Positions 40,962 through 53,459 are shown, counted from the first letter of the stretch. The stretch is 64,000 nucleotides of DNA from Dipylidium caninum (GCA_017562135.1 QEYB01000921.1:1116001-1180000), one strand, 5' to 3'. Numbers and translations: made by a program. Notes: generated by a model from the sequence alone, not told the origin.

Positions 40962-43731
40962 GAGCGAGTCGACGTCCAGTTGATTGTCCACCTCCTTCAC
41001 CTCGCTGGCGTTGAGGTGCCTTATTTCCCCTTCAGGGGGTTCGACTTCACCGAGTAGTTTGATGGCTTTATGTCCACTTCCTCTCCTGTCATCCCGTCAA
41101 AATCCACCTTTTACCTGTCGCCGCCCTTTTTCTATCTATCGGCGGTAAGACGTATTCTCGAAGATATGTTTTTCAGCCCTGGTATGAGTGTGTGTGCGTG
41201 TGTGTGCCGAGCTACTGGATAAAGAGCAAACAACTCGAAATGAAGTAAACCCTTTTGACAGCGTCAGGCTGTCTTTTAAGAATCTTGTATGGGGATCATT
41301 CAGCACTCATTCCTTGGCGTAGCAATTGGCGCAGACGAAAACTCATCTTTTTTGCATTCGTTCTACCAGATTATCAGCAGTATGCGGCGTCAACCGAAGT
41401 GACAGAACTGTCACTAGTGTCCCAGTTACTGCTTTTTCCACAATTGACTGTTCATTGGAAGAGCCTTTTATTCCGTCTAACAACAGGCAAGTGGCAAACC
41501 AATGGATTCGAGGGTACTAACAACTCCTACTTGGATTTGTCTTCTCTAAGGGTGAAAACTTCACTGTCTTGTGCTCACTGATGGCCTGTCAACTCCTTGT
41601 CAAAAAATAAGTTCAACTTAAACAGTGGCGCTATAATGGGTGTGGTTCAGACAAGGCCATTTGTGGGTGTCAGGGCTTCAAATGTCGTCCTGTTTTTATG
41701 CCTTTAAGGAGTAGGCCCATTGTCGAAGAAAGTGTTCTTGTGTGTCTTTATTAAAGAATTGTAACATGACAATTAAAGAATTTAAATGTTTCCTGTCTCT
41801 CTCCTTCCTGTCAGGGGGAAAAAGGAAGGACAATATTATCACCGGGTAAACTCGGAGACGAAAAGATTGCCCTATCTCTCCCCAAAGTTCTCTTGTATCT
41901 TCGTGATACTGCAAATTATGACGAATTTGAAAGGCCTTGGTGGCACTTGCAATTGCTCCTATGTGGTGCGCAAGCACAGTGATAAGGTCGCATACGTTAG
42001 ACCATCAGAAGTCTGAAAATTAATGTTTTTCGGGCCACAGGGCAGGACTACGTACTTCAAAGTGTTCATATTTTTAGGCAAAAAGTATAACAGCAGTAAA
42101 CTTAAGAAGGACAATTTAAATGGGAATCGGAGAAATTACTTGAGGAGTTGTCATCCAGTCTACATGGCTGTTGGAACGGAGACCCCCTTCCGTAAATTAC
42201 GATGAACTGCAGATTAACATTACTGCTGTAATCGAGGATTTTGTCACAAGCACTCATCAGTTAGGGTAAGCTTATTTAAGTGGAGGTAGAGTTTGCGTTG
42301 CACCGACACTTGCTCTCGAGTTCACACCCATTTCCGGGGCGTCTCCAAACTAGAGATAATCCGTACCACTTCTGAGTACTCGAGAGTTGGGGGGCTCGCT
42401 ATCATGGATTTGCGCGTGAACACAGATTATCTTCCTATGAAATGTGATTAGAGGAATCACTGAGACTTTTTCGACCGACAGTTTGACTTATAGTACATGT
42501 TTGAGGCATTGAACAAAAAGGTTCCGATTAAGCCGAGTACCCCCTACCACCTCCGCTAGAAGAAGTCGTCAATGGCCTGTACCAAGCCTCTTGGTGGATC
42601 ACACCTACTGCATGAAAAGGCATTGTGCAGACTTGAAAACTGAGGAGGGAATTCTCCAAGGAGAGACAAATTTGAGGTAGAACGATGATTCCTTAGATGA
42701 TGCTACATCAGATACATCGCTGCTTCCATACCGTAGGTCAAAGTAACTTATCACTTGTTAGTTCTTCTCGCCAAGCAGCTCCTAAGTTTTCAACTTTTAT
42801 CAAGCTATACTGTCCACCAGTAGATTTGTAATTTGGCATCATCTTGACAAAATCAGAGCATTCATTCGCTCTTGTCAAATTTGTTAATCTCGGCCGGAAG
42901 TTAACCTAGAACAGGCCAGGCGAAGGGTTAATACAATGCATGGAATACTACCGCCTTTTCAGCACAATTCATGCTGCTTAAAGCCTAGTTACGTCAACAT
43001 CATGATTTGTACCAAAAAAAACAATTTACTAAAGTGTAAGACATTGGGGACCAAGAAATAATAACTAAATATTTAGAATGAACAAACCCCAGCTTGCAGT
43101 ACAGGTTCAAAAGGTCGTTTTATATCCTAAGACCCAAATTTCAAAAGAATTTAATATTATTTTACCACTTGCTTTGAGAGCCAGGATGCAGATGGGTAAT
43201 AGATGATTGTATTGCCTTCTTAATTGGATGTTTAGTAAGGAATAGGCGTCTTCTTCGCACGAATGAAACAAAGTTAAAGCTCATATCACTTTGGTTGACC
43301 TCTCATCATGTGTAACCCTTTATTTTATGTAAATATTTACGGACCTATTTGCCATACATAAGAAAATGATTGCTTTTAACCGGTGAAGAAAGGCTGGTGG
43401 GACATGGACCGCGAACTCCTAAGATAAAAGAAGTATGCGGCACTCGATAACTTGGCCTTTAAATTTCAGCAATATTTACAATGACCACCAGTTTGATATA
43501 GTATGAAATCGAAACCCGCTTTTAAAAGAAAACATGGATACTGCCTAAAATAAAAATAAGCAAATAATCTAAATAATAAAATGACAGACAACTATTAAAA
43601 AATTCAGACGTACATGCTCTCGTATGAAGTTGACGTAATTAAAGGTCCGACTTGCACACAATAGTCGCGTATATTATTGGCTGAACATTCACCAATCGGA
43701 CAAGCCTGTGATATGTGCATGATTTGTGCGT
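40962..43731. other. Intergenic DNA, no gene recognised
   Basis: Only short open frames without family motifs or consistent splice sites. Base composition changes from GC-richer and CT-rich to AT-rich across about 41-43 kb. Confidence 0.5.
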
Positions 43732-46700
43732 ATGCCTCGCGTTTTTAAGCCAAGGATTGAAGCGGGTGCATGTAAAAGAAATCAGTAGGTAAAGCATCTT
43801 AATGGTAATCATTGTAGGAAAATCGATGAGTCCTTAAAAAGCCCTGCCAAACTCCCAGTCGCTTCATCGGCGGGCTCACGGTCACCGAAAAGCGGCGATG
43901 CAACTACCCAACCGACTGCCGACTGTACTAAAATCGCAACATCAGATGCTATAGCAGCCTCCAAGCCTCTCGGCACTCCAAATGTTATTAATTCTGACAA
44001 AGACTACTCTTCGTCGAACACTTCCTGCATCGAGCCACCCCCGTAGACCTTGAATTTCCGTTTTTATGTTGCTAGGTTAATCAATGTAGATATTGACGCG
44101 GAACTTCCCCAGTCTTCTTTATTAAAGGAAGATAATATAATTCCTATTAAGCTTTTTGAAGTTAAGCAGGCAAGCGCTTTCTTTCTTAAGCATGAATTGT
44201 CTGGGTCCTTTTAAAATATCTCACTTCGTATACCTGTCTATAGAAACCAAGAAAGCATCACGTTTATGGTGAAGCTCCACCACCAACCGACAAACCACTT
44301 GACCGTTCAACCGTCACGTTACGATCGCTTCTTAATTGGGTTCCTACACACAAACCTCCACCGAGGTTGGTTTTCATCCATGTATTACTTTATGATTTGT
44401 ATTTTGTGTTTGTAGTTTTATACTTCCGACATATTTTCCCCATTGATATCAAACCTTGATCTTCTGTTGCGTTATATTAATCCCGTTTCTGACATATAAC
44501 CTAGGATTCGTGACATCGAACTGAACTCCACATCCTCCAAGGGTGAAGCACCACAAATGTCGTCATCGAGCAGCAAAACTGTTAGCAAGAAATGTGAGGA
44601 TACTACACCTGCACTGGAGGAGCCCCACATTGATCCATTTGCTCCTCAGTTGCGTCTTGATGCTGATGGAAATATCGTGCTTGATGAGCAGAGTCTTAAT
44701 GTTAGCCACCCCGAAATCGTCGATACTGGGAATCTTAAGCATGTGGCTGAGGAGGCTAGCATCTATGGTACCACGTACAACAGTTTCCGTCGTCGTCCAA
44801 TTCACCATCGGGGACGCAAGTGGACGGAGAAGGATACCACTAAGTTTTATCGCGCCCTTAGTACCATTGGCACTGACTTCTACTGCATGACCAAACTATT
44901 CCCAAATAGAACAAGAAATCAGCTCTTGGTGAGTATTCATTTATTAATGATATTAGGTACTTTGAATCCAATAAATTAATGTGTCCTGATTTACTCCACG
45001 GATTGTCATCCACGGATTGTCATCTGACTTTTTTGTCGTTTATTAGTCCAAGTTTTATTTAGGTATTTCGATGTATAAATAATCACGATTTTATCCTCCT
45101 TATCTGTAAATTGTGCCAAGAGATGTCAGATCACCCTCTTGTGTAATTACTTGTGAATAGTCTGCTCTCTTATTTGTCACAGGAATTGTGCCTAATCATT
45201 ATAATCGTAGTATTTTCACTAGCCCGCTAACACTTATTATAAGTAAATATTTTTACACAGTAACTCAGTTAATAATATCAAAACATATCATCACAAAAAT
45301 TCCGACAAATAAATCTTTCCATCACAACCTAGAGTTCTGTATGGTCGCCTGCTATACCACAAAGGTATAAACATTGTCTAAGATGTACATATATTTTGCT
45401 TTTCCTGATCCAGAACATTTCACTTACCCGGATGGCCTCTCAGATGTTGATTGTGATAACTGAGTTTGATACGTATATTAACCTTGAATTGAAAATTTGG
45501 ATCTTGTGGTTTTATGATAAATCCATCCATCCAGCCTTTTGGCCATTTGGTGTTCTTTTTCTGAATTTGCATCAGTTGGCATGGATTGTCACTGAATTAT
45601 CCTTTACTCCTCTGCACTAGCCGAATACGGAATTAAATGGCAAATTTCTGCCCAAAGTCAGTCACTAATGTTTTTTATTCCAGAAAAAATTCAAACGGGA
45701 GGAGCGTTTGTTTCCCCATCTTGTGGACGAAGCATTGAGTAAGTAACCATTACTTAGTTGCCAATCTTATTCCACTTAGAAAATAAACGCGATTACGACA
45801 TCACTGTATTCTACAACAGTGGAAGTGATTCCGAAGATAAATATGAAAAGCTGACCAAAGATGCTATCGCCGAAAAGAGGAAAGGTGAGAAATCATTAAA
45901 GCTCTCGTAACTCAATAAATTTCCCTACAAATGGACTTCGATGGTTACTGTTTTTGCCTCCTAACTCTCCCAAAGCTTATGGTCATTTCACACAGATGGG
46001 CAACAATTTTCCATATTTTTAACTCTAACATTTGTTATCATAGCCTTAATTGCCAGTTGCTTTCATGCATCATTAACATGCGGTGAGCCGGTTGAATTTT
46101 GTTTTTTTACCTGAATAATTTTCACCTTTTCTTTCATAAGAATAACAGCAATGTTTGGCGGTATGGTTATTTTGTTGCAGGTCGAAAACTGGGATGTATT
46201 GTGTGACGTATAACGACGGGATGATAGTGTTTATTTTGTTACATTATGGGCTTGTACTTTTTGACTGTAAGTAATCTAAACAGTCCGTATCTTCCAATGC
46301 TTGGCGAGCCAAAACGGTGAATTAGAGTCTCTCTTTTAAAGTCGTCGGGGACCATTAACATTGTAACGAGATACGGTTGAAATTAATTTTTATGAAGTAA
46401 GTCCCCTGCCGCAGAAGTAACTACGGCTTTAGGAGTTAACATGATAACTTCCATCGCCATTGGTCATTTTTAAACCAGAATGCGTACTTTTTTTAAGTGG
46501 CATCTGCGTTATTCGCATTTCCAACCTACCTTGGAAAATTTATTAATTGCTCCCAACACTATTCTAATTTATTCATTGAAATAGAAACTGTTATTTTTTT
46601 CGGTTAGGTTAGTAGTGTCAGGTGGTGAAAATGTCTCAGCAAAAGTTCATTTGTCTTTCTTCTGGACAGTCCACCTCCAGTCCGTGAATTTTTAAATTTC

Positions 46701-47170
46701 AGTTTCAGGAACTTAAAATATCAGTTACGCAACGGGCTAACTCGAGCCATGTTACTGATTTTCAGTCATCATTAAATCTTGTGTAATCATCAAAACAAGA
46801 TTACCACTTATTTACTAAAAGCATTTCCTTATTGGGACAGGAGAGAATTCTCTTGCACGCACTGACTTACCACCGGTGTTTTCTGCCATTCATTTCAGCT
46901 CCGAGGAATAAATCTGACAAGAGGACACCGAAAAAGCGCTCCACTTGTGATATCTCAGCCCTAATCGACGAAGTGCTGGCACGAGACACTGTTGACACAG
47001 AGAAAGATGAGTATGACATCGAAAGACGGTGCAAGCTACGTAAAACTGATTCGGTCACCTCATCCGCTGCTGCTCCCTGCAGTCTGGCGCAGATGATTGA
47101 GAAGACAGCGGCAGAAAGTAATAGAAAAAACGAGACAGAAAATCCTCTCTCCTCGAGCATCTCTCCTTGA
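43732..47170 (+). CDS. BDP1: TFIIIB subunit B'' (BDP1)
   Basis: BDP1 joins TBP and BRF1 to form TFIIIB, which recruits RNA polymerase III and helps open the promoter. Exons: 43,732-43,784; 43,818-44,042; 44,076-44,160; 44,244-44,365; 44,505-44,928; 45,684-45,738; 45,780-45,884; 46,899-47,170 (TGA). The sum is 1,341 nt, or 446 aa, in frame throughout. The start MPRVFKPRIE fits the basic N terminus of the family. Exon 4 carries DRSTVTLRSLLNWVP, the conserved stretch before the core. Exon 5 has DADGNIVLDEQSLNV, then TYNSFRR, and the SANT (Myb-like) domain starts at about residue 266 with RKWTEKDTTKFY. Exon 6 continues KKFKREERLFPHLVDEAL. The tail is short and charged, without the long repeats of vertebrate BDP1. 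The first three exons rest partly on phase and splice signals. Confidence 0.9.
43785..43817 (+). other. 33-nt intron, BDP1 intron 1
   Basis: GTAGGT to TTGTAG. Without removal the frame meets TAG at 43,785-43,787, immediately after AAT CAG. Splicing restores a codon from CA plus G and continues into a long Ser/Pro-rich exon. A second 33-nt intron of the same gene, 44,043-44,075, runs GTAGAC to TTGCTAG and also begins at an in-frame stop. Confidence 0.65.
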
Positions 47171-48144
47171 GCGAAGTTCATCAAAAATCCTGTATAGTAC
47201 ACTTAACTTTATCTATGTTTGTAGAGAAGCGACTGTGTTGATTTGCCTTACGTATGGTTTTGAAGGTGATAAAGGAAATGATTCAATGGAAAATGAAATT
47301 TTTCAGATATTTTTTATAAATGCAGACTTTATTGTGGTGATCGGAACCACTAGCCGGGCAATTATTCACAAATCTGGATTTTGGCTCCGCTGTATTCTAA
47401 TCAAGAAAGTTTTTGTCTTTTTGAAGAAATCTTTGTCACTCTCAAATCAAAGGGCAATGGAAAGGTGAAACAGAGGCAAGCTGAGGCTAAGGTTATTCAC
47501 CACCAATTACTACTGAGTGGTTAAATGTTTAGGTCAACGGTGGAGACGACCGGCCGGCCATATGACCATGAGGAATATATTTTGAGAGCTTTTGACAGGT
47601 GTGGGGACTATGGTGGAGAGAGTTGAATCGCCTTGAGCAAAGTGGGTGAAAGTACCCAGCTGGACGGAGTAATGAGGGTAATGACTAAAAGCGGTTCTTT
47701 CGATTTATTATATCACCTCGAGCTAAATTATGCGTACGAAACAAAATGGTTTAAGAATGTTGAGCTAATCTGCGCCCCGGTCATAAAAATCTACTCCTGT
47801 AGCGCTCCCGAGTTAGTTTCAATTCGCGTTCGGACTTGGATTGTCCCGCGGGCGGGTGAATTTTAACATGTGAGAGGTTTGCTTGTATGGCTCCAAATGC
47901 CCCCGAATCTGAGACAAATCTGAGATAGCAAAGTGGGAATTGTAGTAGGCTGGACGTGCCTACTAACGATGTTAGCATAACAATGAGAGATAGGAGGAAA
48001 TCCCCTCCCAAAAGCATGAAAAGAAAGCGAATAGCTACAGGAAAACTGGTATTCAGTGATGTAACTAAGATGACAATGCGGAGTGAGAAGATGGAAGAGC
48101 GGGGGAGGGGAGAAAGACAAATGTAAAGGGGGGGGGAGGGGACT
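47171..48144. other. Shared 3' flank of convergent BDP1 and COPS2
   Basis: There is no coding support. On the minus strand AATAAA occurs at 47,709-47,704, about 440 bases beyond the COPS2 stop, and could be its polyadenylation signal. A G-run at 48,128-48,139 lies just past the COPS2 stop on the plus strand. Confidence 0.4.
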
Positions 48145-50513
48145 TCACGAGCTAGTGGCGCCAGTCCGTGTAACTGTCTGGTTCATGAGATTGGAGAGGC
48201 TAGATGCCAGCCTGTTGATTGCCAAGTAGCGAGCCTCCTCCGGGGTTGGGATAGGGGGAGAGAGGATAAGCACTTCGGCAGCCTGGTCAATGCGGCCCGC
48301 GATGGTCCCGTCGAGGATACATGAAACTAGGAGAGCCTCCACTTCCTTCGGCTCCAAATTCAATTGATGTGAAATAAAAGGCAAGCGGATCCTGGTGTAG
48401 GGTCGCAACAGTTTCACCAATACCTGAGTACGGATATTGTGCAGCAGATCCTCGATGTGTTCCCTTATAAAATCGTCGTCATAATTGACTCACGCTGTTC
48501 TCGTAAGATACGTTCAAATGCATTAACGTCGTTGTTCTGGTAAGCTGTTACCAAACTCGTTACGGCAACTATTTGGGGGTCCACCTTGTAGGGCTTCGTC
48601 TCCTACAATACGGCTAATTGATAGCATCTTGGCTCACGTGTAAATAGACCAGATGAGGCTCAAAAGACCAGGTGATTGCTAACACAAGGAAGATAAGAAG
48701 TTCTGTCTTCTACCATTAAGGTTATGAATGGACGTTGAATGATGGTGATAGAATTTAGCCGCTTTTGCAGCATCTATGTATCGCTTGCCTTTAAGTTTAC
48801 CTCAGACTCTTACGTTTCGTTAAGCCTGCACCTGTTTAAACTTACTCTAGAGCAATTGTGCGTTTGTTACCACAATAAGAGCCTTCTTCTAAAGGAAAAT
48901 CTTGTAATAATAAAAAGGCGTTAAAAAATGCTAGGCCAGGCGATCTTGCATCCCAAAAATGCATTTGGAGGTCGATTCGAAAAGAAAAGAGCAAAGTTGT
49001 GGGACAGACAGGGGATAATGATAGAGATCTAAATTGTACGACCAAAATTTTGCTAATTCTTATTTAGCTATCAGATATATGTAAGAGTCACTTTGTAAAG
49101 TGTTAGAAGAGGCCAATTTAACCAAATGGAGTGAATAAACCGTGGAAAGCAACGAGAAGTGGGATAAAAGCTCGAAGAAGCAACCAATATCGTCACATGT
49201 AAGGCATCTCATCCTTGACAGTGGACAGAAGTGCGTGTTTGGTGTTAGATAAACTCTAACCAAAGTAATTGAACGACAATACGCAATAAACTTATCGACA
49301 AGGCAAAGTTCTGAGACAATCTTTGACTTACATCGCTAGTAATTAGAAATATGGCGGAGGGTTTGGTGTATCTCAACCCATTTCATAAGAGGATCCATTT
49401 AGAAAAAAAGTTTTCGAGAAGGATGTTACTCTTCAATCAATCAAATGAATTTGATCACACTCGCAAATCCAAATAAATGGCATTAATGTCTATGAAATGA
49501 GGTTATGAGCATACAAAATACCCTAGGTCTTTGCAGAAAGTTAATATTTTTTTTAAATACTTAACGTGAAGCCGGTTACGAAGAAATACGGCTTTAGATA
49601 CAGAAAGTAGACGTACCGGAGAGTCGAACGGATTAATACCTGATTTGGCCAGCATGCTAGCGAGAACGAGATACTTGAGGCACTGAGTTCGACGCGGTGA
49701 TCCAGACTCATCGTAATTTTTAAATGCTTCAAAGAAGTCAGTGTGTGCGCGCTGATACTCTCCCACCCTAAGATGCATCTTCCCTCCACACTCCCGAATA
49801 ATGCCCATAATCATGGGATGTGGGATAGCCGATTTAATTTGCAACGACTGCTCATATAAGGTCTTCAGCTTCTTGTTGTTCTTTTGAGCCGTATACATCT
49901 GGATTTCCAGAGCATAAATCTCCAATAATTGGGTGCCCTTTTTCAGATCGTCTTCACCTTCATCCGTCTGGCAAGACTCCCGCAGTTCTCGAATGATCCG
50001 CTGCAATTGAACATAGTCACCTTGCTCAAGGAAGAGCTTCCCCAATTTGGTGTTGGTCTTAAACCACAACCGCTCATTCTTAGCGTCCTTCAAAGCGTTC
50101 AGAGTGGTATTATAGAAGGTCTGTAAGAGATCCATTTGTTTCGAAGTGGATACATAGTCCAAAATAGAGTTTATAGACTTTTCCGAATTGTTACGTGTCA
50201 CTGCCGTCTTGATATATGTAAGAAGAGTGCGATAATCAACCATCATATCGTCGAATCGACCAAGACGAAACTTCAGTTTGATCATCTGCTTCAACGCTCG
50301 AAAGCCCCAATCACCCTTAGCACCACCTTCGGCTTCGATAGCCAACACCTTTTTGAACTCTTCTATAGCTGCATCCGGATTATCATCTTTGCGCGACTTA
50401 GCATTATAGTACTGATTTTCAAGATCTACGTCAGGTTCTGAGTTATCATCAGATGAGTAGGCCACTGAGAGTTCTACGTCGTCAATGAACATGTCATCGT
50501 CGTTGAATGACAT
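48145..50513 (-). CDS. COPS2: COP9 signalosome subunit 2 (COPS2/CSN2/Alien), with an apparent frameshift
   Basis: A PCI-family scaffold subunit of the COP9 signalosome, which removes NEDD8 from cullins. Exon 1 is 50,513-49,617 (299 codons) and exon 2 is 48,602-48,145, separated by a 1,014-nt GT-AG intron. The N terminus has [15 protein letters not shown]; the helical repeats include [28 protein letters not shown] and [20 protein letters not shown], then [17 protein letters not shown]. Exon 2 starts ETKPYK and has [16 protein letters not shown]. Then the frame shifts: ESIM is in one frame and [12 protein letters not shown] in another, at 48,480/48,479, as if one G were missing. After that the PCI end ([30 protein letters not shown]) is intact to TGA. 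With the base restored the length would be about 451 aa (human 443). The ATG at 50,513 is chosen by homology; upstream in-frame codons are 5' UTR. Confidence 0.93.
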
Positions 50514-51625
50514 AGCGAACCTGACGGTGAAACAAAACGGTACATCAAAGTAAAGTAAAAAGAGTCCACTATCGTTAACCAGATAGTCAAGAGAAACCAT
50601 TCGGCAGCATAATTGCTGCTCATGAATTCGTTTATTTCTGACCAAAACTGATGTCTACACGAACAGTGCTGTCATAATATATGAAGTCAAGTATTAAAGA
50701 AAAATTTAAAGCTTTTCAATAAAGCATGAAATACTAACAGTTTATGAAAAATAAACGAGAATAAGGACAAATCATAAATACCACAGAAATACTCAAAGTT
50801 ATAGTCTGTCAGACGCGTAGAACCGTATTAAAGACGTCTCGATTTATAGTTTGACTCTTCGAGAGAATACCGATAGAGCACTAATCATACCATTTTTAAA
50901 AGTCAGAACGATGAAAGCTAGACTTCGAGGGTTGAGCAAATAACATGTTTTCAAAAAGTCACATTGGAAAACGTTAACAGTAAGTATTTTTCAATACTAC
51001 TTCGGTTGTAGGATTATCAGCGTGGATGTGAACTTGATGAAAGTAGGCAAGGTTCTCAATTTCATGTCTTGACATGGAACACTAGCAAAAGACCCTACCG
51101 CGAGAAACAAGAACAATCTTAGTTCGGTGGTAGGAAGGGACAACCGATAAGTACCGCCTTGATAGGTAGTAAGAATGGGAAAGGAGGTTCGCCTCGGTCA
51201 ATGGAACTTCGGGTCGGGTAAAAAATACCCCCAGCATGGGACAAGGGTATCTTGTATGTAATAGTTAGTATTTTAAAAAAATTATGAAATCATTAAGTAA
51301 AACTAGGGTTCACTTTCGTTAGAAGGCTTAAAGGATGATAAGAAAATGCAGAACACCGATGCAGAACGAAGTGCAGACAAGCCAACAGTGACCTTCTTCG
51401 AGTCTGCCCTTGAACTAAAGCTATTCTCATTCTTTGACATTCTTTTGTACACCGATAGCTTATCTTAATGTTTATTCTGTATATTAATCATATGAAATAA
51501 CCCTCATATTATACAAAGTTATACTGAGAAAGAGCTATTGACTATTACTTCGCGTCTTACCATTTGTGTATCTGTGACGATTTTCTACCTCGCCCGAGTT
51601 CTCAATTCTTCAGGCTCGTTCGTTG
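50514..51625. other. Divergent promoter region, COPS2 and metallopeptidase
   Basis: About 1.1 kb of AT-rich DNA between two genes transcribed away from each other. No exon seen. Acceptor-like sequences sit close to both start codons (TTTCACCGTCAG on the minus strand seven bases before the COPS2 ATG; CTCAATTCTTCAG at 51,601-51,613 before the peptidase ATG). Both messages may therefore have a 5' leader added by splicing. Confidence 0.45.
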
Positions 51626-53428
51626 ATGGTCCTTAACTTGTCTTGCATAAAGCATAATGAAACCGTAGATTATCCTTTATTTTTGCTCAAAGGCACGTTC
51701 TCCTGTCACTCAGGGTGTTACCCAAATGCTACTACCGAAACTAATTGCGTGCTTTTCAGGAGTTTGTCGAAATCATCTCCCCGCATACTTCTGAAAGCGC
51801 TTATTCCCCTACATATCGGCGAAAACATTGTTCGCATTGGCTGTCCTCATACTTCTTACAATTTCACGATTAACAACGTCCAAAAGAGTGGTGCTGAATT
51901 TTACGTCAGGTGTGTCTATGTGATTTTTAAGAACCACGACGGCAAGTTTCAAGCTCCGCCTACTACACACTCCGACTTTGGCAGTGCGTGTCGTCGCCTG
52001 GGTCTAGCCGTGCGATTACTTCAAACACTTACAGCTGAAACTATTCTTGCGGGTGTTGGGTCTCGGCGCACATTTGCCTGTGCTGGAGATACGTCTGTAC
52101 CGTCGCTCAATCCGCCCCATTTGGTAGCTTCACCTCTATCGGCAGCCGTATGGTGTATGCACTCAGAAATCGACTTTAAGGAAGCACAGAACTTGTCACC
52201 ATTGTGTCTATGGGAGCGCCTTGCCCGTGAACTGGACTCCACATTTAAGGAAGACAGAGGAAGGGGAAAGTGGCTAGCGGTTTTAAGTTGTACAGAATTC
52301 AGGCCAGTCACCGACTCAGAAATCATCCCCGTATCACATGAGGAAGTTGTTACCAGAACTAAGGGATACTGTACCTTAGGTGAGAAAGATGGTCTAGTCA
52401 CCTACGCTGATTTTAGGAACTGGTGGCTTGGCGCTTATTGGTTCGGGTACGCTTTACACATGGCCTGAACGTCTTGAAGAAGTTGGTCCTTGTTTAATTA
52501 ACATATCACAGGTTAATAAACGGGAATTCCTCGATGACAGTGCATACCGGTACGCAATAGTAGGTATTTTTCTATCTCCACACTAGTGGCACTTACTGGG
52601 CAAACTATACAACTGCCTTGGGGATAATGCTACACGAACTAGGCCACTGTTTTGATTTAGACCACACCTCAGAAGGCATCATGCGTCGTGGTGGCGACGA
52701 TTTGAATCTCCTTTTAGCTTTTCCTCCACCTGGGACTTCAGCGGATCTCCATCAAGTAAACTTCTGTCTTATTCATTTTTAGTCTCAGGGCGAGTGTCAA
52801 TCGCGACGTTTGTCCATTTTCCAGTTCGAAAACGTTACATTCTACGAAAATGTGTTGCAACACAAGCAAAATATATACGATGAACAATACCCTATCTGGG
52901 GAGATTGCGACTCTATTGAAAACAGTGGTAGAGCATTCTGGGGGAAATACATTGCCCAGTTCCTGTTCCACCACCGGTTAGGATTTTATTTTACTGATTA
53001 ACCGTCTACAGATGGTTCATTGACACGCCAGTTGTTAGAGGCGAATGTGACATGGAATTGAAGAAGTATACTACTTTCACCCCTCTCTTTAACTTTAACA
53101 TCTCTTTAGGGGAATTCTGAGTTCTTCCCTTGGGATTCGTATCATTCAAATAAGAATTGGTAGAGACATTTGTTCTCCGGATCGTGCGAGGCTATGGAAC
53201 TCGACTTCTCATGTGGCCACCTCCAAGCTACCCCTCGACATCGGTCTCATGCAAGGGTGTATTGTATGGCATAAGCTGCTTTCAAATCCACGGAAGAAAT
53301 TCTCAGTAGCCAAGATTCTGCGAAGTACTTTTTTGCGACTACAGATTTCTACACTAAAAGTAGTAGCTCTGAACCGCAGCGGTTGGGTCCTCCACAAGAT
53401 TGTTTCAGAAGATTGTCTAGCAGGATGA
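51626..53428 (+). CDS. Putative zinc metallopeptidase, YIL108W-like (Metallopep family)
   Basis: Exons: 51,626-52,446; 52,587-52,755; 52,783-52,976; 53,012-53,065; 53,110-53,428 (TGA). The sum is 1,557 nt, or 518 aa. Exon 2 has the zinc-binding sequence HELGHCFDLDH, three histidines and the catalytic Glu, followed by EGIMRRG, a Met-turn-like element. This is the metzincin arrangement, but with Asp where most metzincins have Gly in HExxHxxGxxH. The N-terminal half (HIGENIVRIGC, YVRCVYVIFKNHDGKFQAPP) and SGRAFWGKYIAQFLFHHRWF after the motif fit the fungal YIL108W-type family as I remember it. No signal peptide is visible, so it may be cytosolic; substrate unknown. Introns 2-4 are only 27, 35 and 44 nt. 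The start is the first ATG after an acceptor-like CAG; an upstream exon is possible. Confidence 0.8.
52756..52782 (+). other. 27-nt intron in the metallopeptidase gene
   Basis: GTAAAC to TTTTTAG. Its length is a multiple of three and read-through would give a TAG stop as its last codon, so it must be removed for the protein to continue. The flanking frames join CATCAA to TCTCAG in phase 0. Two further tiny introns follow at 52,977-53,011 (35 nt) and 53,066-53,109 (44 nt); the 44-nt one changes frame, so it cannot be read through. Confidence 0.65.
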
Positions 53429-53453
53429 TTCCGTACTTTTGTTTTCTTTCAGA

Positions 53454-53459
53454 AATAAA
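53454..53459 (+). terminator. Putative polyadenylation signal of the metallopeptidase gene
   Basis: AATAAA lies 26 bases after the TGA at 53,426-53,428. A 3' UTR ending just beyond it would stop short of the last RagA exon (53,535-53,629, opposite strand), which fits the very tight convergent arrangement. Confidence 0.5.

Noticed and set aside
42250..42262. CTGATGAG box on the minus strand as a hammerhead ribozyme
   Set aside because: No pairing stem II follows and no GAAA box lies at the needed distance.
48457..48493. A 30-nt intron (GTGAGT to ATAAG) as explanation of the COPS2 frame change
   Set aside because: Joining these ends leaves the downstream sequence in the wrong frame and removes a conserved segment.
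50514..50645. Upstream in-frame extension of COPS2
   Set aside because: The hydrophobic leader is unlike the family; the MSFNDDD start at 50,513 matches the acidic N terminus of CSN2 proteins.
52021..52401. 126-codon minus-strand frame
   Set aside because: Antisense shadow of the first metallopeptidase exon; no motif and no splice partner.
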